A stretch of DNA of 64,000 nt from Desertivirga brevis (GTDB lineage: Bacteria; Bacteroidota; Bacteroidia; Sphingobacteriales; Sphingobacteriaceae). The stretch spans positions 62,001-126,000 of the forward strand of contig NZ_JAFEWF010000013.1 in the NCBI RefSeq assembly GCF_017355835.1, in the 5' to 3' direction. The position numbers were made by a program, and so were the translations under genes. Below, in pieces: positions 26,678 through 35,931 of the stretch. Below the pieces are notes generated by a model, which had not been told where the DNA came from, made no database searches, and was given only the letters and a program-made list of their open reading frames with translations. The number at the start of each line of letters is the position of its first letter. Within the stretch, counting starts at the first letter, position 1.

Positions 26678-26685
26678 CAAATTTA
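26678..26685 (-). promoter_or_regulatory. Bacteroidota -7 box for degP
   Basis: Reads TAAATTTG on the minus strand, 32 bases upstream of the degP ATG. Matches TAnnTTTG; no -33 match seen. Confidence 0.5.
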
Positions 26686-26884
26686 ATACCAGTTAAACGG
26701 AATTTGCAATTTCCACATATTTCAAACCCTGTTAAAAATTGTTAAAAACCCGAATCCTGATAGAGAAGGATTATAATTGAAGCGCAATATCTCTATTTCT
26801 ATCCACAAAATTCCTTCCACATTTTGTATTCTTGCTTTCATTTTAGTCAAAATAAGATCTCATAAGCTTATTCTTTTCGAACAC

Positions 26885-27670
26885 ATGAAACTTCATTTTT
26901 ATAAATATCAGGGAGCAGGTAACGATTTTATTCTTGTTGACAACCGAAATTCCGTCATTAATCACAATGATCCATCTCTTATATCCTTTATATGTGATAG
27001 AAGATTTGGGATTGGTGGCGATGGAATGATGTTTCTTCAGAAAAAAGAGGGATTCGATTTCGAAATGGTTTACTACAACTCAGACGGTCAACCAAGTAGT
27101 ATGTGTGGAAATGGGGGACGATGTATTGTGGCTTTTGCACATGACTTAGGAGTCATTAAACAGGAAACGAACTTTTTGGCAGTTGACGGTCCTCATCATG
27201 CCACAATTACAGCTAACAACAACTGGGTTAGCCTCCAAATGATAGATGTAAAAGAGGTAAAATCAGATGGGGATGCTACTGTATTAAATACGGGATCTCC
27301 GCACTATGTGCTCCCGACAGAGAAGCTAAAAGAGAAAAATGTTTATGAAGAAGGCAGAGCTATCCGCTATAATGACACCTATAAGAAGGAAGGTATTAAT
27401 ATCAACTTTGTGGAAGACCTGGGAGACCATTACTTCGTAAGAACCTATGAAAGGGGAGTTGAAGATGAAACTTTTGCTTGCGGGACAGGTGTAACGGCAG
27501 TAGCTCTGGCAATGGCTAAAAGGAAAAATCAAACAGGAACCCTAAGTACTCCAATAAAGGTATTGGGAGGGGATCTAAATATCCGTTTTGATTACGACGG
27601 CACTCTCTTCTCTAATATTTTCTTAGAAGGACCGGCAAAATTTGTATTCGAAGGAGATATTGAAATTTAA
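26885..27670 (+). CDS. dapF: Diaminopimelate epimerase
   Basis: 261 residues from the ATG at 26885; the open frame extends 36 codons upstream, but MKLHFYKYQGAGNDFILVDNR is the conserved beginning of the family. It converts LL- to meso-diaminopimelate for lysine and peptidoglycan synthesis, in the cytoplasm. The two catalytic cysteines are Cys74 in SMCGNGGRC and Cys199 in ACGTGVTAV. It is plus-strand and divergent from degP. A weak hairpin (27710-27731, AGGAACTC/GAGTTCCT) follows but lacks a T-run. Confidence 0.96.
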   Translation: MKLHFYKYQGAGNDFILVDNRNSVINHNDPSLISFICDRRFGIGGDGMMFLQKKEGFDFEMVYYNSDGQPSSMCGNGGRCIVAFAHDLGVIKQETNFLAVDGPHHATITANNNWVSLQMIDVKEVKSDGDATVLNTGSPHYVLPTEKLKEKNVYEEGRAIRYNDTYKKEGININFVEDLGDHYFVRTYERGVEDETFACGTGVTAVALAMAKRKNQTGTLSTPIKVLGGDLNIRFDYDGTLFSNIFLEGPAKFVFEGDIEI

Positions 27671-27792
27671 TCCTTCCAACTCGTGCATAGTTAATTTTTC
27701 AGTCACCAAAGGAACTCCATAGTGAGTTCCTCAATCAACTTTACAATCCATACTTATTTTTCAGTTTCAAATAGTATATTCCTCAAAAAATA

Positions 27793-27800
27793 TACTTTTG
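27793..27800 (+). promoter_or_regulatory. Bacteroidota -7 box for aspS
   Basis: TACTTTTG, a full TAnnTTTG match, 19 bases before the aspS ATG. No convincing -33 TTTG at the expected spacing. Confidence 0.6.
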
Positions 27801-27819
27801 CACCTCTAACCGTATTTTT

Positions 27820-29565
27820 ATGCATAGGACACATACCTGCGGCGAATTAAATATCAATGATTTAGGCAAAGAAGTTACCCTTGCAGGATGGGTACAAAAG
27901 TCACGCGACTTAGGAGGAATGACATTCGTGGATGTCCGTGACCGTTATGGAATAACTCAGCTATTATTCAACATGGATGAAGATGCTTCGTTATGTGAAG
28001 GAGCCCGCGGACTGTCACGTGAATTTGTAATTAAAGTGAGCGGCAAAGTGGTAGAAAGGACTAATAAAAATCCTAAGATGCTGACTGGCGATATCGAGAT
28101 TAAAGTTTCCAGTCTGGAAATTTTGAATCCCGCTAAATTGCCTCCATTTCTTATCGAAGATGAGACTGATGGAGGAGATGAGTTGCGGATGAGATACCGT
28201 TATCTTGACCTTCGTCGTAATCCGGTTAGAAACAATTTAATTCTTCGCCATAAAATGGCTCAGGAGATCAGAAAATACTTGGATAACCAAGACTTCTTAG
28301 AGGTTGAGACTCCAGTGCTTATTAAATCTACTCCTGAAGGTGCGCGCGACTTCGTTGTTCCAAGCCGAATGAACCCTGGTGAATTTTATGCATTACCACA
28401 ATCTCCTCAAACTTTTAAGCAATTATTGATGGTGTCGGGCTTTGACCGCTACTTTCAAATTGTTAAGTGTTTCAGGGATGAGGATTTACGCGCAGACAGA
28501 CAACCCGAGTTCACGCAGATAGATTGTGAAATGGCTTTTATAGAGCAGGAAGATATATTAAACCTGTTCGAAGGATTGATACGACATCTATTCACAACCG
28601 TTAAAGGTGTTGATTTAGGGGAAGTTCCTCGAATGGTGTATGCTGACGCAATGAAGTACTACGGCTCAGATAAGCCTGACACCCGTTTTGGTATGAAATT
28701 CGTTGAACTAAACGACCTGGTAAAAGGTGCCGGTTTCCCTGTATTTGATAATGCAGAACTTGTTGTTGGAATTAATGCAAAGGGTTGTGCACCGTACACA
28801 AGAAAACAGGTTGATGAACTAACCGACTTTGTAAAACGTCCTCAGATCGGAGCAACTGGCCTTGTGTATTTAAGATACAATCAGGATGGTTCCCTAAAAT
28901 CATCAGTAGATAAGTTCTTCAGCGAAGAGCAATTAAAAGCATGGGCAACTGCTTTCGAAGCAGAACCAGGGGACTTAATATTATTGATGGCAGGTCCCAC
29001 GGAAAAAGTTAGAAAACAACTGAATGAGCTTCGCCTCGAGATGGGTACTCGTTTAGGCCTTCGTGATAAGAATAAATTTGCTCCACTCTGGGTGATAGAT
29101 TTCCCGCTACTTGAGTGGGACGAAGAGCACGGTCGTTACCATGCAATGCACCATCCATTTACTTCACCAAAGCCAGAAGACATTGAACTATTAGATTCAA
29201 AACCGGGAGAAGTACGTGCGAATGCATACGATTTGGTAATTAACGGAACAGAAATTGGTGGTGGATCGATTCGTATCTATGAAAAAGGTTTGCAGTCCCT
29301 CATGTTTAAGCACCTTGGGTTTACTCCTGAAGAAGCACAAAAACAGTTCGGATTTCTCCTAGATGCCTTTGAATTCGGAGCTCCGCCTCACGGAGGTATT
29401 GCATTTGGCTTCGACCGCTTAGTTTCTATCTTCGCTGGTCTGGATTCAATTCGTGATGTGATCGCTTTCCCTAAAAATAATTCTGGCAGGGATGTAATGA
29501 TCGATTCTCCAGCTACTATATCTGACGATCAATTAAAGGAGTTAAGTATTACCACAACCGTTTAA
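27820..29565 (+). CDS. aspS: Aspartyl-tRNA synthetase
   Basis: 581-residue class IIb synthetase that charges tRNA-Asp. An N-terminal OB anticodon-binding domain (about 1-110, [26 protein letters not shown]) precedes the class II core; motif 2 is in [19 protein letters not shown] and motif 3 in [16 protein letters not shown]. The bacterial GAD insertion domain (about 280-410) is present, which marks the bacterial-type enzyme. Length agrees with the family. It has a TACTTTTG -7 box and is followed by a terminator. Confidence 0.98.
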   Translation: MHRTHTCGELNINDLGKEVTLAGWVQKSRDLGGMTFVDVRDRYGITQLLFNMDEDASLCEGARGLSREFVIKVSGKVVERTNKNPKMLTGDIEIKVSSLEILNPAKLPPFLIEDETDGGDELRMRYRYLDLRRNPVRNNLILRHKMAQEIRKYLDNQDFLEVETPVLIKSTPEGARDFVVPSRMNPGEFYALPQSPQTFKQLLMVSGFDRYFQIVKCFRDEDLRADRQPEFTQIDCEMAFIEQEDILNLFEGLIRHLFTTVKGVDLGEVPRMVYADAMKYYGSDKPDTRFGMKFVELNDLVKGAGFPVFDNAELVVGINAKGCAPYTRKQVDELTDFVKRPQIGATGLVYLRYNQDGSLKSSVDKFFSEEQLKAWATAFEAEPGDLILLMAGPTEKVRKQLNELRLEMGTRLGLRDKNKFAPLWVIDFPLLEWDEEHGRYHAMHHPFTSPKPEDIELLDSKPGEVRANAYDLVINGTEIGGGSIRIYEKGLQSLMFKHLGFTPEEAQKQFGFLLDAFEFGAPPHGGIAFGFDRLVSIFAGLDSIRDVIAFPKNNSGRDVMIDSPATISDDQLKELSITTTV

Positions 29566-29635
29566 CCTAATTCATAACTTCCATTAGTAGGATTTTCTCA
29601 ACCATGGATGAAAACAGGTTAAACGACCTATCTCT

Positions 29636-29674
29636 AATAAAAAAAGCCTTCTAACTCCGGAAGGCTTTTTTATT
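29636..29674 (+). terminator. Terminator downstream of aspS
   Basis: AAAAAAAGCCTTC and GAAGGCTTTTTT form a stem around TAACTCCG, with A-run and T-run on both sides. It lies between convergent aspS and the small minus-strand gene, so it may act for both. Confidence 0.88.
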
Positions 29675-29689
29675 AGGAATTAAACTAAA

Positions 29690-29872
29690 CTATTTTATAC
29701 AGAAAACTACCTGGACTACGCTTTTCAACTGTGGCAGATTAAATGATGCAACAGCCTGCATCTGCTCCGCCTCCTCCCTATCAACAGGATTGAACGCAAG
29801 CAGAGCAACAACTAATAACACGGGAATCAATAAAATGATAAAGGGAGATATGTTGTTGATTGAATTTTTCAT
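29690..29872 (-). CDS. Small single-span membrane protein, unknown
   Basis: 60 codons starting with ATG. Residues about 8-27 (SPFIILLIPVLLVVALLAFN) are one hydrophobic helix, followed by a charged VDREEAEQMQ stretch and a C-terminal tail. I do not recognise a family. Small proteins of this kind are often missed by annotation. It sits alone between aspS, with the shared terminator at its end, and the lacI-type gene. Evidence for translation is only the helix and the terminator placement, so confidence is moderate. Confidence 0.5.
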   Translation of the reverse strand: MKNSINNISPFIILLIPVLLVVALLAFNPVDREEAEQMQAVASFNLPQLKSVVQVVFCIK

Positions 29873-30014
29873 GTCGTTGATCTTTAATACTTCAAAGCAA
29901 CAACATATTATCCTTTCGAGAAAAACGTTTAGACTAACAGTTTAAATTTGTAGATAAACAATCAAGAGAGAAATTCGTCTACTAAAGGCCTGTTTGTCGA
30001 TAAAAATTGGCAGT

Positions 30015-31028
30015 TCATCGAAGAACCAGTTCTGTGTCTAACATTTTTGTCTCATATTCGGTTACAGGATGTTTACTTTCAATAAGCTTTATAAGGAGTT
30101 CTGTTGCAGCCTGACCAATTTCAAATGCTGGCTGTCTAACTGCTGTAAGCGAAGGGCTAAAAAGATCAACCACATTGGAATTAGTAAATCCAGCTATTTT
30201 TATCGTTTCCCCAAAATCCGGAGCAAGTTTCTTCAACGCAAGAAGACAGCCGGTACTCAACTTGTCCTGAGCAATAAAAATAGCATCTGGCCGGTCTGGT
30301 AGTGACAAAAGATCAGACACAGCATGTTCTACTTCATTTTGTAATTCGCCGGCATACTCACAATACTTTACATATCTCTCATCAAATGGAAGGCCATGGC
30401 TCTCAAGCGCCGACTTATAACCTTCAAAACGCTCCTTAGTTATAGATAAATGGGCAGCATTAGTGATATGAGCAATCCTTTTTTTTCCAAGACTAATCAG
30501 ATAATCTGTAGCATCGAAGCCACCTTTAAAATTGTTGGCAATTACTTTATGAGTCTGGATCTCTTCTGAAACCCTATCGAAAAAAACTATTGGAAGCCCT
30601 TTACTATTAAGGCTTTTTAACAAAGAAACGTCAGCAGTTTCTGATGAAAGGGAAATCAATAACCCATCGACCGACCGCGAAGCAAGATGTTGCACGTTTA
30701 CAATCTCTCTTTCATAAGATTCATTACTTTGGGTAATGATAACGTTGTAACCAGCACTATAAGCAATAGATTCAATTCCGTTTATAGCTTGAGAGAAAAA
30801 GTTATTAGCAATTTCACAAACAACAATTCCAATCGAATGGCTGCGTCGCTCCTTTAGACTTAAAGCTATAGGGTTTGGTTTATAGTTAATTTTTGCTGCA
30901 TAATCCAAAACAATCTTCTTCGTTTCCTCACTAATCTCATATCCGCCCCTAAGAGCTCGGGAAACAGTCGAAGTGGAGAGTCCCAGGGCCTTAGCAATAT
31001 CCTTTATAGTTATTGTTTCAAACTTCAT
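30015..31028 (-). CDS. LacI family transcriptional regulator
   Basis: 337 residues. The N-terminal helix-turn-helix TIKDIAKALGLSTSTVSRALRGG (7-29) is followed by the hinge helix region (NPIALSLKERRS) and a periplasmic-binding-like sensor domain (about 60-337). It probably represses or activates genes of the neighbouring uronate cluster. It lies downstream of the SDR gene on the same strand, 184 bases away, and is next to kduD/kduI. Effector is likely a uronate breakdown intermediate such as KDG, inferred from position. Its operator was not identified with confidence. Confidence 0.93.
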   Translation of the reverse strand: MKFETITIKDIAKALGLSTSTVSRALRGGYEISEETKKIVLDYAAKINYKPNPIALSLKERRSHSIGIVVCEIANNFFSQAINGIESIAYSAGYNVIITQSNESYEREIVNVQHLASRSVDGLLISLSSETADVSLLKSLNSKGLPIVFFDRVSEEIQTHKVIANNFKGGFDATDYLISLGKKRIAHITNAAHLSITKERFEGYKSALESHGLPFDERYVKYCEYAGELQNEVEHAVSDLLSLPDRPDAIFIAQDKLSTGCLLALKKLAPDFGETIKIAGFTNSNVVDLFSPSLTAVRQPAFEIGQAATELLIKLIESKHPVTEYETKMLDTELVLR

Positions 31029-31090
31029 TAGCTTGTGTGTACAGTCGAAAGTAGTAAAAAAATCACAAGGAACAATACCCCTGTAAATGC

Positions 31091-31127
31091 ATTAGCCAGC
31101 AGCGGTACTAATACACTGCCGGCTAAT
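31091..31127. repeat. Hairpin between SDR gene and lacI-type gene
   Basis: ATTAGCC-A-GCAG (31091-31102) pairs with CTGC-C-GGCTAAT (31116-31127), one mismatch, 13-base loop. It follows the SDR stop codon on the minus strand. No immediate T-run, so it may be a weak terminator or mRNA stabiliser. Confidence 0.5.
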
Positions 31128-31212
31128 TACTTATGAAATTAATGATCGAAGCAATTGTTTTAAGCAATTACATAGCCTGCACTACATAATGCAAAAAGGA
31201 TACTATTTTTAT

Positions 31213-32001
31213 TTACTCATTTGCTGCTTTTCCAAGAGTTGCTAAAATTCCTCCGTCAACATAAAGTATGTGTCCGCTAACAAAGTCTGAGGCTTTCGCC
31301 GAAAGGAAAATAGCAGCGCCCTGTAAGTCTTCGGGTTCCCCCCAACGGGCAGCAGGGGTACGACTTATAATGAAATCATTGAAGGGATGGCCGTCAACCC
31401 TGATCGGCGCAGTTTGAGTTGTTGCAAAATAGCCAGGACCTATTCCATTTACTTGAATATTAAACTGCGCCCACTCTGTTGCAAGATTTTTTGTAAGCAT
31501 CTTCAGGCCGCCCTTTGCAGCAGCATATGCACTAACAGTTGCCCGTCCCAGTTCACTCATCATCGAACAGATGTTGATAATTTTACCAGCACGTCTCTCA
31601 ACCATGTATTTACCCACTGTTTTAGACATGATGAAAGGTCCCGTAAGGTCAATTTTTATTACCTGTTCCCAGTCCGCAACTTCCATTTCAAGTACGGGGA
31701 TCCGCTTAATGATCCCTGCATTATTTACCAGAATATCAATTGGGCCTACCTCCTGCTCAATTTGGCTCACGGCACTAATCGCAGCTTTTTCGTCTGTTAC
31801 ATCAAATTGGTAACCTAAAGCATCTATTCCGTTAGATTTATATTCTGCTATAGCCGCATCCAATTTCTCTTGAGAGATATCATTTATAATAATCTGAGCA
31901 CCAGCCTTAGCAAGCCCTGTGGCCATAGACATTCCTAAACCGTGTGTTGCCCCAGTAATAAGAGCTCTTTTTCCTGTTAAATCAAATAGAGATACCGACA
32001 T
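31213..32001 (-). CDS. SDR family oxidoreductase, gluconate 5-dehydrogenase-like
   Basis: 262-residue short-chain dehydrogenase. Cofactor motif TGATHGLG (17-24), NNAG (93-96) and catalytic Ser146, Tyr159, Lys163 are present. PxRWGEPEDLQGAAIFLSAKASDFVSGHILYVDGG (C-terminus) resembles gluconate 5-dehydrogenase (IdnO) and KduD-type enzymes. It is divergent from the kduD gene at 32171. In Bacteroidota pectin clusters such a second SDR often accompanies kduD, so it may reduce or oxidise a keto-uronate intermediate. The precise substrate cannot be told from the sequence. Confidence 0.85.
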   Translation of the reverse strand: MSVSLFDLTGKRALITGATHGLGMSMATGLAKAGAQIIINDISQEKLDAAIAEYKSNGIDALGYQFDVTDEKAAISAVSQIEQEVGPIDILVNNAGIIKRIPVLEMEVADWEQVIKIDLTGPFIMSKTVGKYMVERRAGKIINICSMMSELGRATVSAYAAAKGGLKMLTKNLATEWAQFNIQVNGIGPGYFATTQTAPIRVDGHPFNDFIISRTPAARWGEPEDLQGAAIFLSAKASDFVSGHILYVDGGILATLGKAANE

Positions 32002-32170
32002 AATTCAATATTTAATGGTTTATTTAGCCTTTTCTAATGCTGCAATTTTAAGCTGAGAAGTCCGTACAAAAAATGATGGGAATCAGTCGAAATAATAAAA
32101 TATGTTATTTTACCACTTCCTAATCTTAGGCATAAACAGTAATTTGCGCCGCATTTTCATCATTAGACCA

Positions 32171-32941
32171 ATGAGTAACCAACATATTTTTAGCCTTGAA
32201 GGCAAAATAGCGCTTGTGACCGGATGTAATCGTGGAATCGGTAGAGCTATGGCAGAAGCACTTGCAGAGGCAGGAGCAGATATAATAGGAGTTTCATCTT
32301 CTATTGCATTAACCGGTAGCGACGTTGAAAATTCGATCAATGCCATTGGCAGAAATTTCAAAGCCTATCAATGTGACTTCGGAGACAAGGATTCTGTAAC
32401 TAATTTCCTTCAGAAGGTGCTTGCAGAAAATCAACGGATAGACATCCTGGTAAACAATGCCGGAACCATTCTTCGTCAGCCGGCTGCAGAGCATTCTGAC
32501 GAGTTTTGGTATAAAGTAATAGACATTAATCTAAATAGCCAATTCCTGATTACCAGAGAAATCGGAGCAAGAATGTTGGAACAAGGTTCGGGAAAAATTA
32601 TTTTCACAGCCTCTTTACTTACCTTCCAGGGAGGTGTTAATGTTCCAGGTTACGCTGCAAGTAAGGGTGCAATCGGAAGTTTAGTTAAGGCGTTCTCCAA
32701 TGAATGGGCTTCAAAAGGCATCAATGTTAATGCTATCGCTCCAGGCTATATTTCAACTGATAACACTGAAGCCTTGAGAAATGACCCGGTTCGCAGTAAA
32801 TCAATATTAGACCGTATTCCTGCGGGAAGATGGGGTGAGCCCGAAGATTTTAAAGGACCAGTAGTGTTTCTTGCTTCTAAAGCAGCAGATTACGTTAACG
32901 GCACCATCCTTACTGTTGATGGTGGCTGGATGGGAAGATAA
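32171..32941 (+). CDS. kduD: 2-dehydro-3-deoxy-D-gluconate 5-dehydrogenase
   Basis: 256 residues from ATG at 32171; an upstream open stretch of 23 codons is not conserved in character. SDR enzyme that interconverts 2,5-diketo-3-deoxygluconate and KDG with NAD(H), the last step before KDG kinase in the unsaturated-uronate branch. Motifs: TGCNRGIG (17-24), NNAG (95-98), Ser138, Tyr151 and Lys155. VNVPGYAASKGAIGSLVKAFSNEWASKGINVNAIAPGYISTDNT is the KduD-type core. kduI follows 23 bases later, so the two form an operon. Divergent from the other SDR. Confidence 0.92.
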   Translation: MSNQHIFSLEGKIALVTGCNRGIGRAMAEALAEAGADIIGVSSSIALTGSDVENSINAIGRNFKAYQCDFGDKDSVTNFLQKVLAENQRIDILVNNAGTILRQPAAEHSDEFWYKVIDINLNSQFLITREIGARMLEQGSGKIIFTASLLTFQGGVNVPGYAASKGAIGSLVKAFSNEWASKGINVNAIAPGYISTDNTEALRNDPVRSKSILDRIPAGRWGEPEDFKGPVVFLASKAADYVNGTILTVDGGWMGR

Positions 32942-32964
32942 TAAACTAGTATAAAAATACAAAA

Positions 32965-33804
32965 ATGATAATGAATCAACGTTATGCGCAGGGCCCTAAA
33001 GAGGTAGCAGCTTTGAGTACAGCTGAGCTTAGGGAAAATTTCCTTGTTGAGGACCTGATGCAAGCCGACCAGTTCAACTTTACTTACTCACACTATGATA
33101 GAGCTATCATAGGCAGTGTTTCACCAGTAAGTCAAACACTTGAACTTCCTAACAACTACGAAAATCTTCGCTCCGACTATTTCCTGGAAAGACGTGAAAT
33201 GGGAATGATCAACGTAGGCGGAGATGCAGAAGTAACTGTAGATGGAACGACATTTTCTGTATCAAAATTAGATGCAGTATATGCTGGAAAAGGAGTTAAG
33301 TCGGTAACATTTAGAAGTATTTCAGCAGAAGACCCTGCTAAGTTCTTCATTTACTCTGTTCCTGCTCATCACGCTTATCCTACTCGCCTGATGAAGAAGG
33401 AAGAAGCTTCTCCTTTGGAAATTGGCAGCAAGGAAACGGCCAACGAGCGTACTGTTTATAAGTATATTCATTTGGAAGGAATCCAGAGCTGCCAGATGGT
33501 AATGGGCCTTACTGTCCTTAAACCTGGTAGCGTTTGGAACACAATGCCATCTCACGTTCACGATCGTCGTATGGAGTCGTATTTCTACTTTGACGTGCCT
33601 CAGGGGCAGATAGTGTTGCATTTGATGGGACAACCACAAGAAACGCGTCATCTCGTGGTTCAAAATCACCAGGCAATTATATCTCCGCCTTGGTCTATCC
33701 ACTCAGGATCAGGAACTACTGCTTACGGCTTTATCTGGGCTATGGCAGGAGAAAACCTTGTTTACAGTGATATGGATACCTTCCCGGTAAGCGAGCTAAG
33801 ATAA
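32965..33804 (+). CDS. kduI: 5-dehydro-4-deoxy-D-glucuronate isomerase
   Basis: 279-residue bicupin isomerase converting 5-keto-4-deoxyuronate to 2,5-diketo-3-deoxygluconate. The metal site is in PSHVHDRRMESYFYF, with two His and a Glu, and a further His in SPPWSIHSG. RENFLVEDLM and GMINVGGDAEVTVDG are N-terminal family features. Start could be the ATG at 32965 or the ATG two codons later (32971); the latter gives the more usual MNQRYA start. Follows kduD by 23 bases and precedes a terminator. Confidence 0.96.
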   Translation: MIMNQRYAQGPKEVAALSTAELRENFLVEDLMQADQFNFTYSHYDRAIIGSVSPVSQTLELPNNYENLRSDYFLERREMGMINVGGDAEVTVDGTTFSVSKLDAVYAGKGVKSVTFRSISAEDPAKFFIYSVPAHHAYPTRLMKKEEASPLEIGSKETANERTVYKYIHLEGIQSCQMVMGLTVLKPGSVWNTMPSHVHDRRMESYFYFDVPQGQIVLHLMGQPQETRHLVVQNHQAIISPPWSIHSGSGTTAYGFIWAMAGENLVYSDMDTFPVSELR

Positions 33805-33831
33805 GTTCTAATACATAAATACATTGAAGAG

Positions 33832-33862
33832 GCCTTCCTGTGAATTCAGGGAGGCTTTTTTT
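33832..33862 (+). terminator. Terminator downstream of kduI
   Basis: Stem GCCTTCCTG (33832-33840) / CAGGGAGGC (33847-33855) with one G-T pair and a T-run to 33862. Confidence 0.88.
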
Positions 33863-33885
33863 GTCAGGTAAACCTATTCCTCAAT

Positions 33886-33895
33886 TAAACGTTTA
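33886..33895. promoter_or_regulatory. Palindrome TAAACGTTTA upstream of ECF sigma gene
   Basis: A perfect 10-base CG-centred palindrome, the symmetry LacI-type proteins favour. The core AAACGTTT also occurs at 29933-29940, downstream of the lacI-type gene. In AT-rich DNA such matches arise by chance, so this is only a candidate. Confidence 0.25.
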
Positions 33896-34047
33896 TTTCC
33901 AATACATAATTGAAAAACTTGTTTTATGAATAAACTTTCGTAAAATTGTTAATACTAACCAATAGCCGAAAACTAATAGGGAAAACTGCGCCATTAGAGT
34001 TTCGATTCTTTTACTAACAATTACAAACTTACAGTTAAACAATCTAC

Positions 34048-34629
34048 ATGAAGGACTCTAAGTTAAAGCTGATTTGGAATGATCAAGATCAATTAAAGTT
34101 GAGTATTTCGCAAGGGAATCAAAGTGCTTTTGAACAGCTCTACTTGCAGTACAATAAAAAGATTACTTCATTTGCAACCTACCTGTTAAAATCTAAAGAA
34201 TTGGCAGAAGAGGTTGTCGAGGATGTATTTGTAAAATTGTGGTGCCGACGTGAAACTGTAACAGAGATAAAGGACTTGAAACTTTTCCTTTATACCTCTA
34301 CTAAAAATCTCTGTTTGAATACGCTGGCAAAAAACTCAAATAAAATAGTTTCTTCTTCCATCGAGTTGCTCGATCTTGATTTTTATAGTCAGGAAAGCCC
34401 TCAAGAGGCTATCATTGCTTCTGAGTTGATGAAAAATATGCAGCAGGCTATCGACGCACTTCCCGCACGCTGTAAGCTTATTTTTAAATTAATAAGAGAA
34501 GATGGCTTGAAGTACAAAGAAGTAGCTGAAATCTTAGGAATATCTGTTAACACCATCGACAACCAGATGGCAATTGCTGTTAAACGTATTTGCTCAGCCT
34601 TGAAAATAAGGAAGGAAGATGTCTTATGA
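34048..34629 (+). CDS. ECF RNA polymerase sigma-70 factor
   Basis: 193 residues with sigma region 2 (about 25-95, YLQYNKKITSFATYLLKSKELAEEVVEDVFVKLW) and region 4 (about 130-185, ALPARCKLIFKLIREDGLKYKEVAEILGISVNTIDNQM). It belongs to the Bacteroidota group that works with FecR anti-sigma factors to control polysaccharide-use loci. FecR follows 77 bases later and SusC/SusD after that. It probably directs transcription of the susCD pair when the transducer binds its glycan. Confidence 0.95.
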   Translation: MKDSKLKLIWNDQDQLKLSISQGNQSAFEQLYLQYNKKITSFATYLLKSKELAEEVVEDVFVKLWCRRETVTEIKDLKLFLYTSTKNLCLNTLAKNSNKIVSSSIELLDLDFYSQESPQEAIIASELMKNMQQAIDALPARCKLIFKLIREDGLKYKEVAEILGISVNTIDNQMAIAVKRICSALKIRKEDVL

Positions 34630-34706
34630 AAACCAGCCTCCCATCTTAAAAAATTAAATTTTTTTTTAGTAGATAACTTAACATTTCCGGTCTTAAGTAT
34701 ATAACA

Positions 34707-35798
34707 ATGGCGAGACCTGAAAAAATATGGAAGTTAATTGCGCGAAGCTTAAATAACGAAGCATCGGAAAGTGAGCGGGCAGAGCTTTATTATTACATGC
34801 AGGAAGACCCGGAACTTAAAAGTGAATACAATTTTTTAAAAGAAAACTGGCATTCTTCGAAAGAGGAAAGGAACCTACCAGAAGTTTCAGGAAACCTCAA
34901 TAGAATTTTCCAAAAGGCAGCAGGCGAACAACAGCAGTTGGTTTCTGAACCAATAAGAGAAGTAGAGCGCAGCTTTTTAATCAGGAGGTATAGTAAATAT
35001 GGTATTGCTGCTTCCCTGATTATCGGCGTCACTTTTTTTTGGTACAAACACCTTAGTCCGGCCCACACTGGCATGCCGGTCAAAGAACAGGTAATAGCCG
35101 CACAAAATGGTAGTCGAACCCGGGCACTTCTGCCAGATGGATCAACAGTATGGCTAAACGCAGGATCAAAACTCATGTATAAATCAAACTTCAAGGGTAA
35201 AAACAGGGTAGTGACCTTAGAAGGAGAAGCATTCTTCGATATCGTGAGCATGCCTGAGAAACCGTTTATTGTGCATCTAGGTGCAATGGACATCAAAGTT
35301 CTAGGTACAGCCTTTAACGTGAAGAATTACAAACAAGACAACATCATTGAAACCACACTTCTGCGAGGATCAATTGAAGTGATCTCCAACCGCAAAGAAG
35401 AACGTATCAAGCTTAAGCCGAACCAAAAACTACTTTTTGAGAAAACAGAGAATGCTGATGTTGAACCGATTATTGCCGCAGATCAGGTATTGATCAAAAC
35501 GCCAGAATATCAACTCGGAGAAATTAAGTCAGGTCTGAAAGAAAATGAACGCTTGGAAACAGCATGGGTGTACAATAGGATCGAGTTTCGTGGGGAGACA
35601 TTTGTAGAGCTTGCTGAGAAGCTTGAGCGGTGGTACGATGTCGAAATCCATTTCGAGGATGAAGACGTTAAAAAACTGAAGTTTAACGGATCTTTTGAAA
35701 AAGAAACTATAAACCAAGCTTTTGATGCACTACGAGAGGTAGCATCATTTGAATATAAACTTAAAGAACGTGAAATATTTATTAAATCTTCAAATTAG
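34707..35798 (+). CDS. FecR family anti-sigma factor
   Basis: 363 residues. A short cytoplasmic N-terminal part (1-95), one transmembrane helix at about 98-114 (YGIAASLIIGVTFFWYK), and periplasmic FecR domain (about 130-225, ALLPDGSTVWLNAGSKLMY, IKVLGTAFNVKNY), followed by a DUF4974 domain (about 285-363, WVYNRIEFRGETFVELAEKLERWYDV) that resembles the secretin/TonB N-terminal fold. It should hold the ECF sigma factor at the membrane and receive a signal from the STN domain of the SusC protein encoded next. Confidence 0.95.
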   Translation: MARPEKIWKLIARSLNNEASESERAELYYYMQEDPELKSEYNFLKENWHSSKEERNLPEVSGNLNRIFQKAAGEQQQLVSEPIREVERSFLIRRYSKYGIAASLIIGVTFFWYKHLSPAHTGMPVKEQVIAAQNGSRTRALLPDGSTVWLNAGSKLMYKSNFKGKNRVVTLEGEAFFDIVSMPEKPFIVHLGAMDIKVLGTAFNVKNYKQDNIIETTLLRGSIEVISNRKEERIKLKPNQKLLFEKTENADVEPIIAADQVLIKTPEYQLGEIKSGLKENERLETAWVYNRIEFRGETFVELAEKLERWYDVEIHFEDEDVKKLKFNGSFEKETINQAFDALREVASFEYKLKEREIFIKSSN

Positions 35799-35931
35799 TC
35801 TGCGTCCAGGATAGCAGGCTAAAAAAGAACGGAGAATGTTCGCTGCATTCCCCGCTTCTTATCCGATTAAATCTATGAGTAGGTAAACAACCCTGAGGGG
35901 TTGATTTTTTAATTTAACCGTAATCAAATTT

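Noticed and set aside
27710..27731. dapF terminator
   Set aside because: A short stem is present but no T-run follows, so it is not annotated as a terminator.
29933..29940. AAACGTTT as a confirmed LacI operator
   Set aside because: Same core occurs inside the GH28 coding region too, so it is not specific enough to call.
34793..35296. Long minus-strand frame opposite fecR
   Set aside because: It is antisense to conserved FecR domains with no recognisable protein features.
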